Shown: positions 48,110 to 58,843, numbered from the stretch's first letter. The stretch is DNA of 63,908 nucleotides from Candidatus Goldiibacteriota bacterium (GCA_018000835.1 JAGNJD010000010.1:1-63908), one strand, 5' to 3'. The notes: generated by a model not told the origin, from the sequence alone. Translations and numbers: made by a program.

Positions 48110-50224
48110 TTAAAGCTTATAAAGCATGTCCGAGTATACAGGCGTTGGCCAGATGTCAGAAGGAACCAGAGTTTCAAGCATATCAACGTCTTTCCTTATG
48201 TCAACAATTTTTGTAAGAACGTTATCTCTAAAATACTCTGCCTTTTTTATGATGTCCGCTATACTGTTTGCATTGTTTAATTCTTTTTCAAGTTCGTCTA
48301 TTTTTTTGTTTGCGGATTCAAAAGACGTAATTATTGCATTTAAAATAACATAAAGAGAATCGGATGATACATTTATTCCTTTCGTTTTAAGAATAGCTTC
48401 CGATAATGTATTTATGTATTTGATGGCAGCCGGTAGATATTGATTCCTTCCCATCTTTATTGCTACTTTTGCCTCTATTGCTATCTGCTTAGCATATTGC
48501 CCAACGTATATTTCAAATCTGGAATGCAGTTCTTCTCTGGACAAAACATCATATTTGACAAACAAATCCTCCGATTTTTTTAATATCATTGTTTTATAAG
48601 AGTCAACAGCATTTTTTATGTTTAAAAGTCCACGTTTCTCTGCTTCTTTCATCCATTCTTCCGAATAATTGTTTCCATTGAATATTATTCTGCCATGTTC
48701 TTTCATGACTTCCTTTAATATTTTCATCGTTTCTTCTGCAATGTCGGAAGTTTTTTCAATTCTCGTTGAAATTTCATCAAGCGATTCTGCAACAATTGTA
48801 TTTAATATCATGTTCGGGTCAGCAATTGTCATAGAAGAACCGACCATCCGAAATTCAAATTTATTTCCGGTAAAAGCAAATGGCGAAGTTCTGTTTCTGT
48901 CAGTATTGTCTTTGGGAATCTGTGGCAAAGTATCAACGCCGACTTTCAAAAAAGTTCTGTCTTTATTCTGATATTTCACCCCCCTGGAAATTTTATCAAG
49001 TATTTCTGTCAATTCATCACCAAGAAATATTGAAATTATTGCAGGTGGAGCTTCGTTTGCGCCAAGTCTATGATCGTTGCCGGACGTAGCATATGACGCT
49101 CTGAGAATGTCCTGATGTCTGTCAATTGCCATTATTAATGCAGCAAGGAAAAGAAGAAATTGAAGATTTTTATTTGGAGTATTTCCAGGTTCAAGCAGAT
49201 TTATCCCGTTATCCGTAATTAATGACCAGTTGTTATGTTTACCGGAACCATTTATGCCTGTGTATGGTTTTTCGTGCAAAAGACATATAAGACCATGTCG
49301 TAATGCAATTTTCTGGATTATTTCCATCCACAACTGATTATGATCAGTACTTATATTTACAAAACTAAAGTAAGGTGCCATTTCAAATTGTGCCGGTGCA
49401 ACTTCTTTGTGCCTTGTTTTTGCTGCAATCCCTGCTTTCCATAGTTCGTTATCAAGGTCAGTCATAAATTTTGTTATCCTGTCTTTTATTGGACCAAAAT
49501 AATGGTCTTCGAGCTCATGTCCTTTTGGTGCAGGGGCACCAAAAAGTGTTCTACCACACAACATTAAATCAAGACGTTGCAGATAAAATTCTTTTTCAAT
49601 AAGAAAATATTCCTGTTCAGGTCCTACTGTTGGAATAACTTTTTTTACTTTTTTATTGCCTATTGCATGTAAAAGACGGACTGCATGTTTTGATATGGCA
49701 TCCATTGAACGCAAAAGAGGTATTTTCATGTCAAGAGCTTGTCCTGTATATGAATAAAATACGGTTGGAATGCATAGGACTGTATCTCCTTCTTCGGTTT
49801 CCTTTAAAAATGCAGATGAGGTGCAGTCCCATGCAGTATAACCACGTGCTTCAAACGTAGACCTTAATCCACCGGATGGAAACGAAGAAGCATCAGGTTC
49901 TCCTTTTATCAGATTTTTTCCTGAAAATTCAAGTATTGAATCCCCATTTTCGTCCGGGATAATGAATGAATCGTGTTTTTCAGCAGTAAAACCTGTCAGT
50001 GGCTGGAACCAGTGAGTATAATGAGTAGCTCCTCTTTCGATTGCCCATTTTTTCATCTGCTTTGCAACCTCATTTGCAACCATAAGCGTAAGCGGCTTAC
50101 CGTCATCAATTGTTTTTAATAATTCAAGGTAAATTTCTTTTGGCAGGCGTCTTTTCATTACTTTTTTGTTGAATACGTTTGAACCAAAAATTTTTGTAAT
50201 GTCATGCTTTTCATTTTTTTTCAT
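48110..50224 (-). CDS. glnN: Glutamine synthetase type III
   Basis: Fixes ammonium into glutamine. At 704 residues it is far longer than GSI (about 450), as expected for GSIII. Recognisable blocks are the N-terminal FGSNVFNKKVMKRRLPKEIY, GPEQEYFLIEK (metal-binding Glu), the KEVAPAQFEMAP block (written R-H-KEVAPAQFE here), NGSGKHNNWS and ASYATSGNDHRLGANEAPP. The C-terminal helical extension (about 550-704) is also GSIII-specific. A sigma54 promoter lies upstream, tying it to the neighbouring activator. No adenylylation loop of GSI type is present. Confidence 0.96.
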   Translation of the reverse strand: MKKNEKHDITKIFGSNVFNKKVMKRRLPKEIYLELLKTIDDGKPLTLMVANEVAKQMKKWAIERGATHYTHWFQPLTGFTAEKHDSFIIPDENGDSILEFSGKNLIKGEPDASSFPSGGLRSTFEARGYTAWDCTSSAFLKETEEGDTVLCIPTVFYSYTGQALDMKIPLLRSMDAISKHAVRLLHAIGNKKVKKVIPTVGPEQEYFLIEKEFYLQRLDLMLCGRTLFGAPAPKGHELEDHYFGPIKDRITKFMTDLDNELWKAGIAAKTRHKEVAPAQFEMAPYFSFVNISTDHNQLWMEIIQKIALRHGLICLLHEKPYTGINGSGKHNNWSLITDNGINLLEPGNTPNKNLQFLLFLAALIMAIDRHQDILRASYATSGNDHRLGANEAPPAIISIFLGDELTEILDKISRGVKYQNKDRTFLKVGVDTLPQIPKDNTDRNRTSPFAFTGNKFEFRMVGSSMTIADPNMILNTIVAESLDEISTRIEKTSDIAEETMKILKEVMKEHGRIIFNGNNYSEEWMKEAEKRGLLNIKNAVDSYKTMILKKSEDLFVKYDVLSREELHSRFEIYVGQYAKQIAIEAKVAIKMGRNQYLPAAIKYINTLSEAILKTKGINVSSDSLYVILNAIITSFESANKKIDELEKELNNANSIADIIKKAEYFRDNVLTKIVDIRKDVDMLETLVPSDIWPTPVYSDMLYKL

Positions 50225-50263
50225 TTTTTCTCCTTTTTACTTTTAAATATACATACTTAAATA

Positions 50264-50279
50264 AGCAATTACCATACCA
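50264..50279 (-). promoter_or_regulatory. Sigma54 promoter of glnN
   Basis: On the - strand: TGGTATGGTAATTGCT, with GG at 50278-50277, exactly 10 bp, then GC at 50266-50265. The predicted start is near 50253, about 30 bp before the glnN ATG. Confidence 0.7.
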
Positions 50280-50320
50280 CCATTATTAAATTTATTTATT
50301 AGGAAAATAAAATAATGCTT

Positions 50321-50368
50321 TGATTAAAAATTAAGCAAATGATACTTGTTGTGGTTAAAAAGTAATCA
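50321..50368. promoter_or_regulatory. Activator sites B and C between glnN and the activator gene
   Basis: TGATTAAAAATTAAGCA (50321-50337) and TGGTTAAAAAGTAATCA (50352-50368) are imperfect copies of the palindrome TGATTAAAAATTAATCA. Their centres are 31 bp apart, about three helical turns. Site B is about 75 bp and site C about 107 bp upstream of the predicted glnN start, typical for sigma54 activators. Confidence 0.65.
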
Positions 50369-50403
50369 AAAATAAAATTATCGATTTTTATTAAAAAAAA
50401 ATG

Positions 50404-50428
50404 TATAATTATGACTAAAATTTAATCA
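50404..50428 (+). promoter_or_regulatory. -10 box and site D at the activator gene
   Basis: TATAAT at 50404-50409 is followed by TGACTAAAATTTAATCA at 50412-50428, which covers the expected transcription start and ends 12 bp before the ATG. The -35 is weak. This placement suggests that the activator represses its own gene. Confidence 0.55.
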
Positions 50429-50439
50429 ACGGTGAAAAA

Positions 50440-52515
50440 ATGAATAATTCAAAAGAAATAAATGAAGAAAAAGTGAAAAAAATGAAATTATTGTATTTTA
50501 TTTCAGTTGAAATGAATAAAACATATTCAATGAAAAACCTGCTGGAGGTTATACTTGAAAGATGTCTTGAATTAACCAGTGCCGATACAGGCAGCATAAT
50601 GCTGATTAATAAAGAATATAACGTTCTTGATATCCTTGCATTTAAAGGACTTGATGAAAAAGTGGTTAGAAAAACAAGGTTAAGAATAGGGGAGGGAATA
50701 ACAGGATGGGTTGCACAAATCGGACAGCCAAAACTTGTCAATAATACTTTAAATGATCCGCAATATGTAAAAATTAGGGAAGGATTGCTTTCTGAAATAG
50801 CCGTTCCAATTAAAACGGAAGATGAAATAATAGGAGTTATAAGCATTGATTCAAACAAGGAAAACGCATTTTTGGAAAGTGACCTTGAATTTCTGACAAT
50901 GATAGCAGAACTTGCCGCACAGATTATAAAAAAGGATATCAATAGGGAAAAACTACAATTAAAAATAAATTTTCAGGAAATCCTGCTACAAGCATTTAAT
51001 TTAATAGAAAAAGAAAATGATTTACTCGGCATTTTTAATAACATTATGGACATTTTAAAAGAAAAAATGAACATTTTACGTGGAATGCTGGTTTTTGTTG
51101 AGGACAATAATCCTGCTGATTTATTTATAAAATATGCTTACCGGATAAGCAGTGAAGCAGTTAAAAACGGTAAGTATAAAGCCGGAGAAGGTATAATAGG
51201 AAACGTTGTATCAGGAGGGCAGACAATTGCGGTGGAGGACATAGCAGATGAACCAAGGTTTTTGAATAAATTAAAGATTAAGAGAACCGGAGAAAAGATA
51301 TCATTTATAGCGGCTCCGGTTAAGGCGGATAATAACATAATAGGAGTTCTTTCGGTTGAAAAAAAATATGAAAACAGGGAAATATTCAACGAAGCCGTAA
51401 ATACGATTTCCTTGCTTGCTTCTTTAATTGCATATAAGGTAAGAAACTCCCAGAAGGTTGAGACAGAAACAAGAAAATTACTTGAAGAAAACATAGAACT
51501 TCGTAAAGAATTAAAAGGACAATACAATTTTAAAAATATGATAGGTAGAAATGAAAAATTCAGAATGATAATTGAACAGGTAAAAATGATTTCAAACACC
51601 ATGGCATCCGTTTTAATAACGGGTGAAACCGGAACGGGTAAGGAATTGGTTGCAAAAACAATACATTTTTTAAGTGAGAGAAGAGACAAAAAATTTATAA
51701 GCGTAAACTGCGCGGCAATTCCTGCCAATCTTCTTGAAACGGAATTATTTGGTCATCATAAGGGAGCATTTACTGGCGCCGTTATGGACAGGAAAGGGAA
51801 ATTTGAACTTGCTGATGGAGGAACTTTATTTCTTGACGAGATCGGAGATATGGAATTACAGTTGCAAGCAAAAATTTTAAGAGCAATTCAGGAAAAAGAA
51901 ATAGAACCGCTTGGCAGCGAAAAAACCATAAAAGTAGACATAAGAATCATTACGGCAACGAACAAAAATCTCGAAGATATTATAAAACAGGGTAAATTCA
52001 GACCAGACCTGTTTTTCAGGTTAAATGTCATAAATATTCAACTCCCGCCTTTACGTGAAAGGAAGGACGACATACCATTTTTGTCAGAACATTTTGTAAA
52101 AAAATATTCGGAAATATATAACAAGAAAATAATAGGGATAAGTAAAGAGACGGAAGCATTATTCCAGAAGTATTCATGGCCCGGTAACATAAGAGAACTG
52201 GAAAACATAATAGAAAGAGCAGTAATAATGACGCAATCCAATTTAATAGATGTATCCTTAATGCCAAAACATATTATTGAAAATAAGGCAAAACGTGAAG
52301 ACATATTTGATATAGACAGGTTTATTCAAGATGAAATAGACAAAAAAATTAACTCTGCTGATTTATTAAAAAACATAACAGGCATTTTTGAAAAGATTAT
52401 AATTGAAGAGATTCTTATAAAAACCGGGAATAACAAACTAAAAGCAGCAAAGATACTCGGAATAAACAGAAATACTTTAAAAGCGATGATGAAAAAATAT
52501 AAAATAACTATGTAA
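50440..52515 (+). CDS. GAF-GAF sigma54-dependent transcription activator
   Basis: Enhancer-binding protein of 691 residues. GAF domain 1 (about 20-165) and GAF domain 2 (about 180-330) are followed by the AAA+ domain (about 370-600). Walker A GETGTGKE starts near 395, GAFTGA at 442-447, and [12 protein letters not shown] and the FRLNVI region are present. A C-terminal Fis-type helix-turn-helix ends in [21 protein letters not shown]. It has the layout of NifA/FhlA-type activators but no cysteine linker. It lies divergent to glnN with shared palindromes between, so it is the likely regulator of glnN and the porin-amtB-glnK operon. The GAF ligand is unknown. Confidence 0.92.
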   Translation: MNNSKEINEEKVKKMKLLYFISVEMNKTYSMKNLLEVILERCLELTSADTGSIMLINKEYNVLDILAFKGLDEKVVRKTRLRIGEGITGWVAQIGQPKLVNNTLNDPQYVKIREGLLSEIAVPIKTEDEIIGVISIDSNKENAFLESDLEFLTMIAELAAQIIKKDINREKLQLKINFQEILLQAFNLIEKENDLLGIFNNIMDILKEKMNILRGMLVFVEDNNPADLFIKYAYRISSEAVKNGKYKAGEGIIGNVVSGGQTIAVEDIADEPRFLNKLKIKRTGEKISFIAAPVKADNNIIGVLSVEKKYENREIFNEAVNTISLLASLIAYKVRNSQKVETETRKLLEENIELRKELKGQYNFKNMIGRNEKFRMIIEQVKMISNTMASVLITGETGTGKELVAKTIHFLSERRDKKFISVNCAAIPANLLETELFGHHKGAFTGAVMDRKGKFELADGGTLFLDEIGDMELQLQAKILRAIQEKEIEPLGSEKTIKVDIRIITATNKNLEDIIKQGKFRPDLFFRLNVINIQLPPLRERKDDIPFLSEHFVKKYSEIYNKKIIGISKETEALFQKYSWPGNIRELENIIERAVIMTQSNLIDVSLMPKHIIENKAKREDIFDIDRFIQDEIDKKINSADLLKNITGIFEKIIIEEILIKTGNNKLKAAKILGINRNTLKAMMKKYKITM

Positions 52516-52680
52516 TATTATTTTGATTCTCCGGTGAAATTATAATTAGACGGCTATAATGAGAAATATGTTTTTTATCATTATTGCCGATAGATTTAAC
52601 AAAAAAGGACTACAGTATTAATTTGTAATTGATAAAATACAATAATTCCATTCTAATGTCCATACTTTTAAAAGATTTAT

Positions 52681-52742
52681 TTGACATTTTAAACATTTAT
52701 TGATATAATTATTTTACAAGTCAATTAGCAAAGTTGCTAATT
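52681..52742 (+). promoter_or_regulatory. Consensus sigma70 promoter and inverted repeat of gltBD
   Basis: TTGACA (52681-52686), 17 bp, TATAAT (52704-52709) is a perfect consensus promoter. The inverted repeat AATTAGCAA-AG-TTGCTAATT (52723-52742) follows just after the predicted start near 52716. It could be a repressor site or a 5' RNA hairpin. About 165 nt of further leader precede gltB, with no open frame. The gap 52516-52908 has no gene and no sigma54 site. Confidence 0.75.
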
Positions 52743-52908
52743 TACGGCTTTGATGCCTATCTGAAATAAATTCAAGCAATGGAGCAACGTTATAGGTCTA
52801 TTTGCATTTAATTTGTCTGTTGCGGATACATTTGCAATTAACGTTTATTGATAATGTTTAAAACGTTTTTTACGAACATTCTTAGAGAATGCAGTTGAGA
52901 GGAATATC

Positions 52909-55900
52909 ATGAATGAAGATTACTTAAATAAAGGACTATACGATGGGAAATTTGAAAAAGATAGTTGTGGAGTGGGCTTTTTTTGCAACGTAAAAGGAGA
53001 AAAATCCAATTACGTTTTAAAATCAGGATTAACCATATTAAAGAGACTTACTCATAGAGGCGCCGTCGGTGCAGATTCAAAAACAGGCGATGGGGCAGGC
53101 ATTTTAATACAGATGCCTGACGAGTTTTTAAGAAAAGTAAGTAGTTACGACAACGTTGAATTACCTGAAAAAAATAATTATGGAGCAGGGCTTATATTCT
53201 TACCAAGGGAGAAAGGATCTTATGAAGCTTGTAAAAAAATCATAGTTGAAACAATAAAAGAAAAAAAACAGGTTTTTCTCGGCTTTCGGAAAGTCCCTGT
53301 TGATGATTCAGTCATTGGAGAAACAGCAAGGAATTGCGAACCGTGTTTTGAACATGTTTTCGTCGGAATGGGAAAAACAACGAAGAACAATGAAGATTTT
53401 GAAAGGAAACTTTTCATAATAAGAAGAATAATTGAAAACAAAATAAAAGAGATGAATATAAAAGATGGAGAAAAATTTTATATTACAAATCTTTCCTGCA
53501 GAACTTTAATTTACAAAGGGTTAATGCTTCCGGAACAAATTGAAAAATTTTTTCCTGACCTTAAGGATGAAAGCATAAAAACTGCGATATGTGTGGTCCA
53601 TTCGCGATATTCAACAAATACTTTTCCTGCGTGGAATCTGGCACAGCCGTTTCGGATGCTTGCTCATAACGGTGAAATAAACACAATACGTGGAAACATA
53701 AACTGGATGAAAAGCAGGGAAGCATTGTTTGAAAATGACGCATTCGGGCCGGATGTTGAAAACCTGAAACCGGTAATAAGAGACGAAAATCAGAGCGACT
53801 CTGCATCCTTGGATAACGTTTTTGAAATCCTAAATAAAGGAGGAAGGTCGCTTGAGCATTCCATGCTTATGCTGATACCCGAAGCATGGGAGCATAATAA
53901 ATTATTGTCAAATTCTGTCAGAAGTTTTTATAAATATCATTCCTGTATTATGGAACCATGGGATGGTCCTGCAGCCATTGCTTTTACGGACGGTATCAGA
54001 GTTGGTGCGGTTCTGGATAGGAATGGTTTACGTCCTGCAAGGTATATAGTTACAAAGGATGATTATGTCGTAATGTCTTCTGAAGCCGGTGTTATTGATA
54101 TTCCTTCGGAAAATATCAAATTTTCAGGAAGATTGGAACCCGGCAGGATGCTTTCTATAGATACAAGTATTGCAAAAATAGTTGACGACAATGAAATAAA
54201 GGAAAAACTTGCAAAACGTGCTCCATATAGGCAATGGAGGAAAGAAAGACTTATATATATAGAAGATCTGCCAGAAGCAAAAAACAACGTTACGGATAAT
54301 AAAGATTTAAATAAATTATTAAAAGCGTTTGGCTATACAAGGGAAGATTTAAATAAAATTTTAAAACAGATGGCGGATGATGCAAAGGATCCGGTAGGTT
54401 CCATGGGTAACGACACACCACTTTCTGTCTTGTCTAAAAATTCAAAAATTTTATATACGTATTTCAAACAATTGTTTGCCCAGGTTACAAATCCAGCTAT
54501 AGATTCCATTAGGGAAAAGATTGTGATGAGTTTAAGACAATATCTTGGACCGCAAAAAAATATTTTTTCTGAAGTGCCGGAACATACGCACAAATTGCAA
54601 TTAAAAGAACCAATACTTACACGGGAGGAATTTCTGAAAATACAAAATATCAATATAAACGGTTTCAGATCAAAAAAAATATGTGTTTTAATCCAGCCAG
54701 GTGGAAAACCGGATTTTGTAAATGCAATAAACCGTATTTGCGACGAAACGGAAAAATCGGTAAAAGAAGGAAATTCATTTATAATTTTAAGTGATAATGG
54801 CGTAAATGAGGAATATGCAGCAATACCTGCTTTGCTTGCAGCGGGAGCGGTGCATCACCATCTCATGACAAAACGTTTAAGGTCACAATGCTCCATAATT
54901 CTTGAAAGTGGAGAACCAAGGGAACTGCATGATATGTGCGTTCTTTTGGGTTATGGCGTGGATGCTATTTACCCATATCTTGCTTATAAAACTATTGAAT
55001 TTATGTCCGAAAAAAACGAACTGAATTTCCCTTATGAAAAAGCATTACAAAATTACAGAACGGCACTTCACAATGGAATACTAAAAATAATGTCAAAAAT
55101 GGGAATATCAACCTTACAGAGTTATAAAGGTGCACAGATTTTTGAAGCACTTGGCTTACACGAAGAAGTTATAGAAAAATGTTTTACCGGAACTGTGTCA
55201 AGAATCGGCGGCGTTGGTTTTGAAGAGATAGCAAAAGAGACGTTTATAAGACATAAACAGGCATTTCAAAAATATGGCAAAGACGTAGAAGTCCTGAATT
55301 CTGGAGGAATTTACCAATGGAAAAAAGACGGAGAAAAACATCTCTGGAATCCGGAGACAATAGCAACGTTGCAGGATTCCGTAAAGAACAATAACTGGAA
55401 AAAATTTATAGAATACACGTCTCTGGTGGATAATCAAAACGACCAACCGGTAACATTACGCAGTTTGTTTTCCTTTAAAAAAGCGAAAGTAATTCAAATT
55501 GAAGAAGTGGAACCAGAAGAAAATATAATAAAACGTTTTGCCACTGGGGCGATGAGTTTTGGCTCAATAAGTAGCAAAGCCCATGAGACAATGGCGATTG
55601 CAATGAACCGTCTTGGTGCCAAGTCAAATACCGGTGAGGGTGGCGAAAATCCGGAAAGATTTAAAAAATCTGCTGATGGCGATTCAAGAAGAAGCGCCAT
55701 AAAACAGGTTGCATCTGGAAGATTTGGCGTGACTTTAAATTATCTGGTAAATGCGGATGAAATTCAGATAAAAATGGCACAAGGCGCAAAACCAGGCGAA
55801 GGTGGTCAGTTGCCTGGACATAAAGTAAGTGAAGTAATTGCAAAAACAAGATATACAACCCCAGGTGTAACCCTTATTTCACCACCACCTCACCACGATA

Positions 55901-57435
55901 TTTATTCAATAGAAGATTTAAAGCAATTGATTTTTGATTTAAAAAATGTAAATCCTGAAGCACGCATCAGCGTAAAACTTGTATCAGAACCGGGAGTTGG
56001 CACGGTTGCAGTAGGCGTTGCAAAAGCAAAAGCAGACATGATACTGATATCTGGTGGAGATGGCGGGACAGGAGCGTCTCCCCTTGCATCCATAATGCAC
56101 GCAGGCCTTCCATGGGAACTTGGCATTGCTGAAGCACACCAGACGCTCGTATTAAATAATTTAAGAAGCCGTGTGAGATTACAGACGGATGGACAGTTAA
56201 GGACTGGCAAAGACATAATTACGGCAGCTTGCCTTGGCGCGGAAGAATATGGTTTTGGAACGACTGCACTTGTGGTTCTGGGCTGTGTAATGTTACGACA
56301 CTGTCACCTGAATAATTGTGCGTTTGGCGTTGCCACGCAGGAGGCTGTTTTACAGGAAAGATTTCAGGGGAAACCGGAATACCTCGAAACCTATTTCAGG
56401 TTTGTTGCAAGACAGGTAAGGGAGATTATGGCATCACTCGGCATAAGAAAAATAGACGACCTTATAGGCAGGTCGGATTTGCTGGAAGTTAACCATGATA
56501 TTTTGCCATGGAAAGCAAAAAATATTGACTTTTCAAGGATACTTTATAAACCAGAACCACCAGAAGGTGTTTCTGTTTATTGCACACAAAAACAAAATCA
56601 CGAAATAGATGATTTATTAGATAGAAAACTTATTGAACAGGCACAGCCAGCACTGGATAAAAAACAAAAAATAAAAATTGAAACAAAAATACAAAATACA
56701 AATAGAACAACTGGAACTATGTTAAGTTATGAAGTATGTAAAAGATACGGTGAAGAATATCTACCGGAGGATAGCATACATATTAAATTTAAAGGCGTTG
56801 CAGGACAATCGTTTGGTGCATGGCTTGCAAAAGGAATAACATTTGAACTTGAAGGCATGGCAAATGATTATGTGGGAAAAGGATTATCCGGAGGGAAAAT
56901 AATTATTTATCCGGATAAAAATTCCGATTTAAAACCTGAAGAGAATATTATAATGGGTAATACGACTTTTTACGGTGCAATAAACGGAGAAGCATACATA
57001 AGTGGCGTTGCAGGAGAAAGATTTTGTATAAGAAATTCAGGTGCAATTGCAGTTGTTGAAGGAACTGGGGATCATGGGTGTGAATATATGACAGGAGGAA
57101 TTGTAGTTGTGTTAGGGAAGACGGGTAGAAATTTTGCAGCAGGGATGTCAGGTGGGATTGCTTATGTATATGATAGTGATGGTATGTTCAAAGAAAGATG
57201 TAACTTTGATATGGTTGAACTGGAGATTCCCGATGACAAAGATATTCAACAAATAATGAATATGTGCATTAAACATCTTGAATATACAGGAAGTAAAATG
57301 GCAAAAGAAATACTGGATAATTTTGAATATGAAATTAAAAAATTTATAAAAGTGTTTCCAATAGAGTATAAGAACTTGATGAATGAAAAGTCAGAACATG
57401 AAAAAACTGAGTTGCAGGTGATTCTTGATGGTTGA
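52909..57435 (+). CDS. gltB: Glutamate synthase large subunit
   Basis: Moves the amide of glutamine to 2-oxoglutarate (GOGAT); 1,508 residues, normal length. A short propeptide precedes the Ntn nucleophile C20 (DSCGVGFF). Domains in order: glutaminase (about 20-430), central domain (about 480-770), FMN-binding synthase domain (about 830-1200) with TGEGGENPER and GGDGGTGASPLAS, the 3Fe-4S cysteines in MLRHCHLNNCAFG, and the C-terminal GXGXG beta-helix (GGKIIIYPDKN to EYMTGGIVVVLG). GAGAGG precedes the ATG. It overlaps gltD. With glnN it forms the GS-GOGAT cycle. Confidence 0.97.
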   Translation: MNEDYLNKGLYDGKFEKDSCGVGFFCNVKGEKSNYVLKSGLTILKRLTHRGAVGADSKTGDGAGILIQMPDEFLRKVSSYDNVELPEKNNYGAGLIFLPREKGSYEACKKIIVETIKEKKQVFLGFRKVPVDDSVIGETARNCEPCFEHVFVGMGKTTKNNEDFERKLFIIRRIIENKIKEMNIKDGEKFYITNLSCRTLIYKGLMLPEQIEKFFPDLKDESIKTAICVVHSRYSTNTFPAWNLAQPFRMLAHNGEINTIRGNINWMKSREALFENDAFGPDVENLKPVIRDENQSDSASLDNVFEILNKGGRSLEHSMLMLIPEAWEHNKLLSNSVRSFYKYHSCIMEPWDGPAAIAFTDGIRVGAVLDRNGLRPARYIVTKDDYVVMSSEAGVIDIPSENIKFSGRLEPGRMLSIDTSIAKIVDDNEIKEKLAKRAPYRQWRKERLIYIEDLPEAKNNVTDNKDLNKLLKAFGYTREDLNKILKQMADDAKDPVGSMGNDTPLSVLSKNSKILYTYFKQLFAQVTNPAIDSIREKIVMSLRQYLGPQKNIFSEVPEHTHKLQLKEPILTREEFLKIQNININGFRSKKICVLIQPGGKPDFVNAINRICDETEKSVKEGNSFIILSDNGVNEEYAAIPALLAAGAVHHHLMTKRLRSQCSIILESGEPRELHDMCVLLGYGVDAIYPYLAYKTIEFMSEKNELNFPYEKALQNYRTALHNGILKIMSKMGISTLQSYKGAQIFEALGLHEEVIEKCFTGTVSRIGGVGFEEIAKETFIRHKQAFQKYGKDVEVLNSGGIYQWKKDGEKHLWNPETIATLQDSVKNNNWKKFIEYTSLVDNQNDQPVTLRSLFSFKKAKVIQIEEVEPEENIIKRFATGAMSFGSISSKAHETMAIAMNRLGAKSNTGEGGENPERFKKSADGDSRRSAIKQVASGRFGVTLNYLVNADEIQIKMAQGAKPGEGGQLPGHKVSEVIAKTRYTTPGVTLISPPPHHDIYSIEDLKQLIFDLKNVNPEARISVKLVSEPGVGTVAVGVAKAKADMILISGGDGGTGASPLASIMHAGLPWELGIAEAHQTLVLNNLRSRVRLQTDGQLRTGKDIITAACLGAEEYGFGTTALVVLGCVMLRHCHLNNCAFGVATQEAVLQERFQGKPEYLETYFRFVARQVREIMASLGIRKIDDLIGRSDLLEVNHDILPWKAKNIDFSRILYKPEPPEGVSVYCTQKQNHEIDDLLDRKLIEQAQPALDKKQKIKIETKIQNTNRTTGTMLSYEVCKRYGEEYLPEDSIHIKFKGVAGQSFGAWLAKGITFELEGMANDYVGKGLSGGKIIIYPDKNSDLKPEENIIMGNTTFYGAINGEAYISGVAGERFCIRNSGAIAVVEGTGDHGCEYMTGGIVVVLGKTGRNFAAGMSGGIAYVYDSDGMFKERCNFDMVELEIPDDKDIQQIMNMCIKHLEYTGSKMAKEILDNFEYEIKKFIKVFPIEYKNLMNEKSEHEKTELQVILDG

Positions 57436-58843
57436 TAATTTTGGATTTTTGAAGGTGAAAAGAAAAGCTTTTTCTTACAGACCTGTGTGTGAGAGGATAA
57501 ATGATTATACAGGTATGATAATAATGCATAATGAGGAAAAAACGCAGGAACAAACATCGCGGTGCATGAATTGTGGGACTGCTTTTTGCAACTGGGGGTG
57601 CCCGTTAGGTAATTATATCCCGGAATGGAATGATCATGTTCACCGCGGTAGATGGAAAGGAGCATTTAAATTACTGAATTCAACAAATGTTTTGCCAGAA
57701 ATCACAGGCAGAGTATGTCCTGCACCATGTGAATATGCATGTGTGCTTGGCATTAATGACAATCCTGTAACGATTAGGAATAATGAACTTGCAATAATTG
57801 AAAAGGCATTTAAGGAAGGTTATATAAAACCTGTTAAAAATATTAAAAGAACAAATAAAAAAATAGCTATTATTGGATCCGGCCCCGCTGGATTATCTGC
57901 TGCAACGCATTTGAATTATGCTGGACATAATGTGACTGTATTTGAAAGGGATGCAAAGCCAGGTGGATTTTTAAGATATGGGATACCGGATTTTAAATTA
58001 GACAAACATATAATAGATAGAAGAATAGATATTTTAATAAAAGAAGGAATAAAATTTATAACAGACATAAATATTGGAATTAATTATCCTGTTGAAAAAT
58101 TACTATCTGAATTTAATGCAATTATTATTGCAATTGGATGCAGGATGCCAAGAGATTTAGATATACATGGAAGAGACCTAAAAGGTATATATCATGCGGT
58201 AGACTATTTAATACAGTCAAACAAAAGAGTTTCTGGTGAAAAGATAGAAAGTGAATTGATAGACGCAGCAGGTAAAAATGTTGTTGTTATTGGTGGTGGA
58301 GATACAGGAGCTGATTGCGTTGGGACAGCAATAAGACAGGGAGCAAAATGTGTTACTCAAATAGAAATAATGCCAGAGCCACCGCAGCAAAGACCTGTTG
58401 ATCAACCATGGCCATATTATCCATTTGTGTTAAGGACATCCACAAGCCATGAAGAAGGTGACATTGAAAGAAAATGGTCTATTATAACAAAAGAATTTGT
58501 TGGTAATAACGGGAAAGTATCAAAAATAAAATGTGCAAGGTGTGAATTTAAAAGAATGACTGGCCCGCAGTTTAATGAAATTTCAGGCACTGATTTTGAA
58601 ATTGATACTGATATGGTTGTGTTATCAATGGGCTTTGTGGGAGTTGAGAAAAAAGGTATAATTGAAAAACTCAACTTAAAAACTGATTTGAAAGGCAATA
58701 TACAAAGGGATGCTGGTTATAAAACTTCAAATGAAAAAATATTCGTGGCAGGTGATGCTGGACGCGGTTCTTCTCTTGTTGTATGGGCAATCGCAGAAGG
58801 CAGGAATGCCGCAGCGGCAGTAAATGAGTTTTTGATGGCATAA
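57428..58843 (+). CDS. gltD: Glutamate synthase small subunit
   Basis: NAD(P)H-dependent electron-transfer subunit of GOGAT, about 471 residues. The N-terminal Fe-S region has RCMNCGTAFCNWGCPLGN and GRVCPAPCEYAC. The FAD loop is IIGSGPAGLSAA with FERDAKPGG, and the NAD(P)H loop is VVIGGGDTGADCVG. The FVAGDAGRGSSLVVWAI block is at the C-terminus. The ATG at 57428 lies inside gltB (8 bp overlap). I see no ACGT in the gene, unlike most upstream genes, although its partner gltB has several. Confidence 0.95.
   Translation: MVDNFGFLKVKRKAFSYRPVCERINDYTGMIIMHNEEKTQEQTSRCMNCGTAFCNWGCPLGNYIPEWNDHVHRGRWKGAFKLLNSTNVLPEITGRVCPAPCEYACVLGINDNPVTIRNNELAIIEKAFKEGYIKPVKNIKRTNKKIAIIGSGPAGLSAATHLNYAGHNVTVFERDAKPGGFLRYGIPDFKLDKHIIDRRIDILIKEGIKFITDINIGINYPVEKLLSEFNAIIIAIGCRMPRDLDIHGRDLKGIYHAVDYLIQSNKRVSGEKIESELIDAAGKNVVVIGGGDTGADCVGTAIRQGAKCVTQIEIMPEPPQQRPVDQPWPYYPFVLRTSTSHEEGDIERKWSIITKEFVGNNGKVSKIKCARCEFKRMTGPQFNEISGTDFEIDTDMVVLSMGFVGVEKKGIIEKLNLKTDLKGNIQRDAGYKTSNEKIFVAGDAGRGSSLVVWAIAEGRNAAAAVNEFLMA

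Noticed and set aside
52909..57435. Fusion or frameshift in gltB because of its length
   Set aside because: About 1,500 residues is the normal length of bacterial GltB, and all domains are in one frame.
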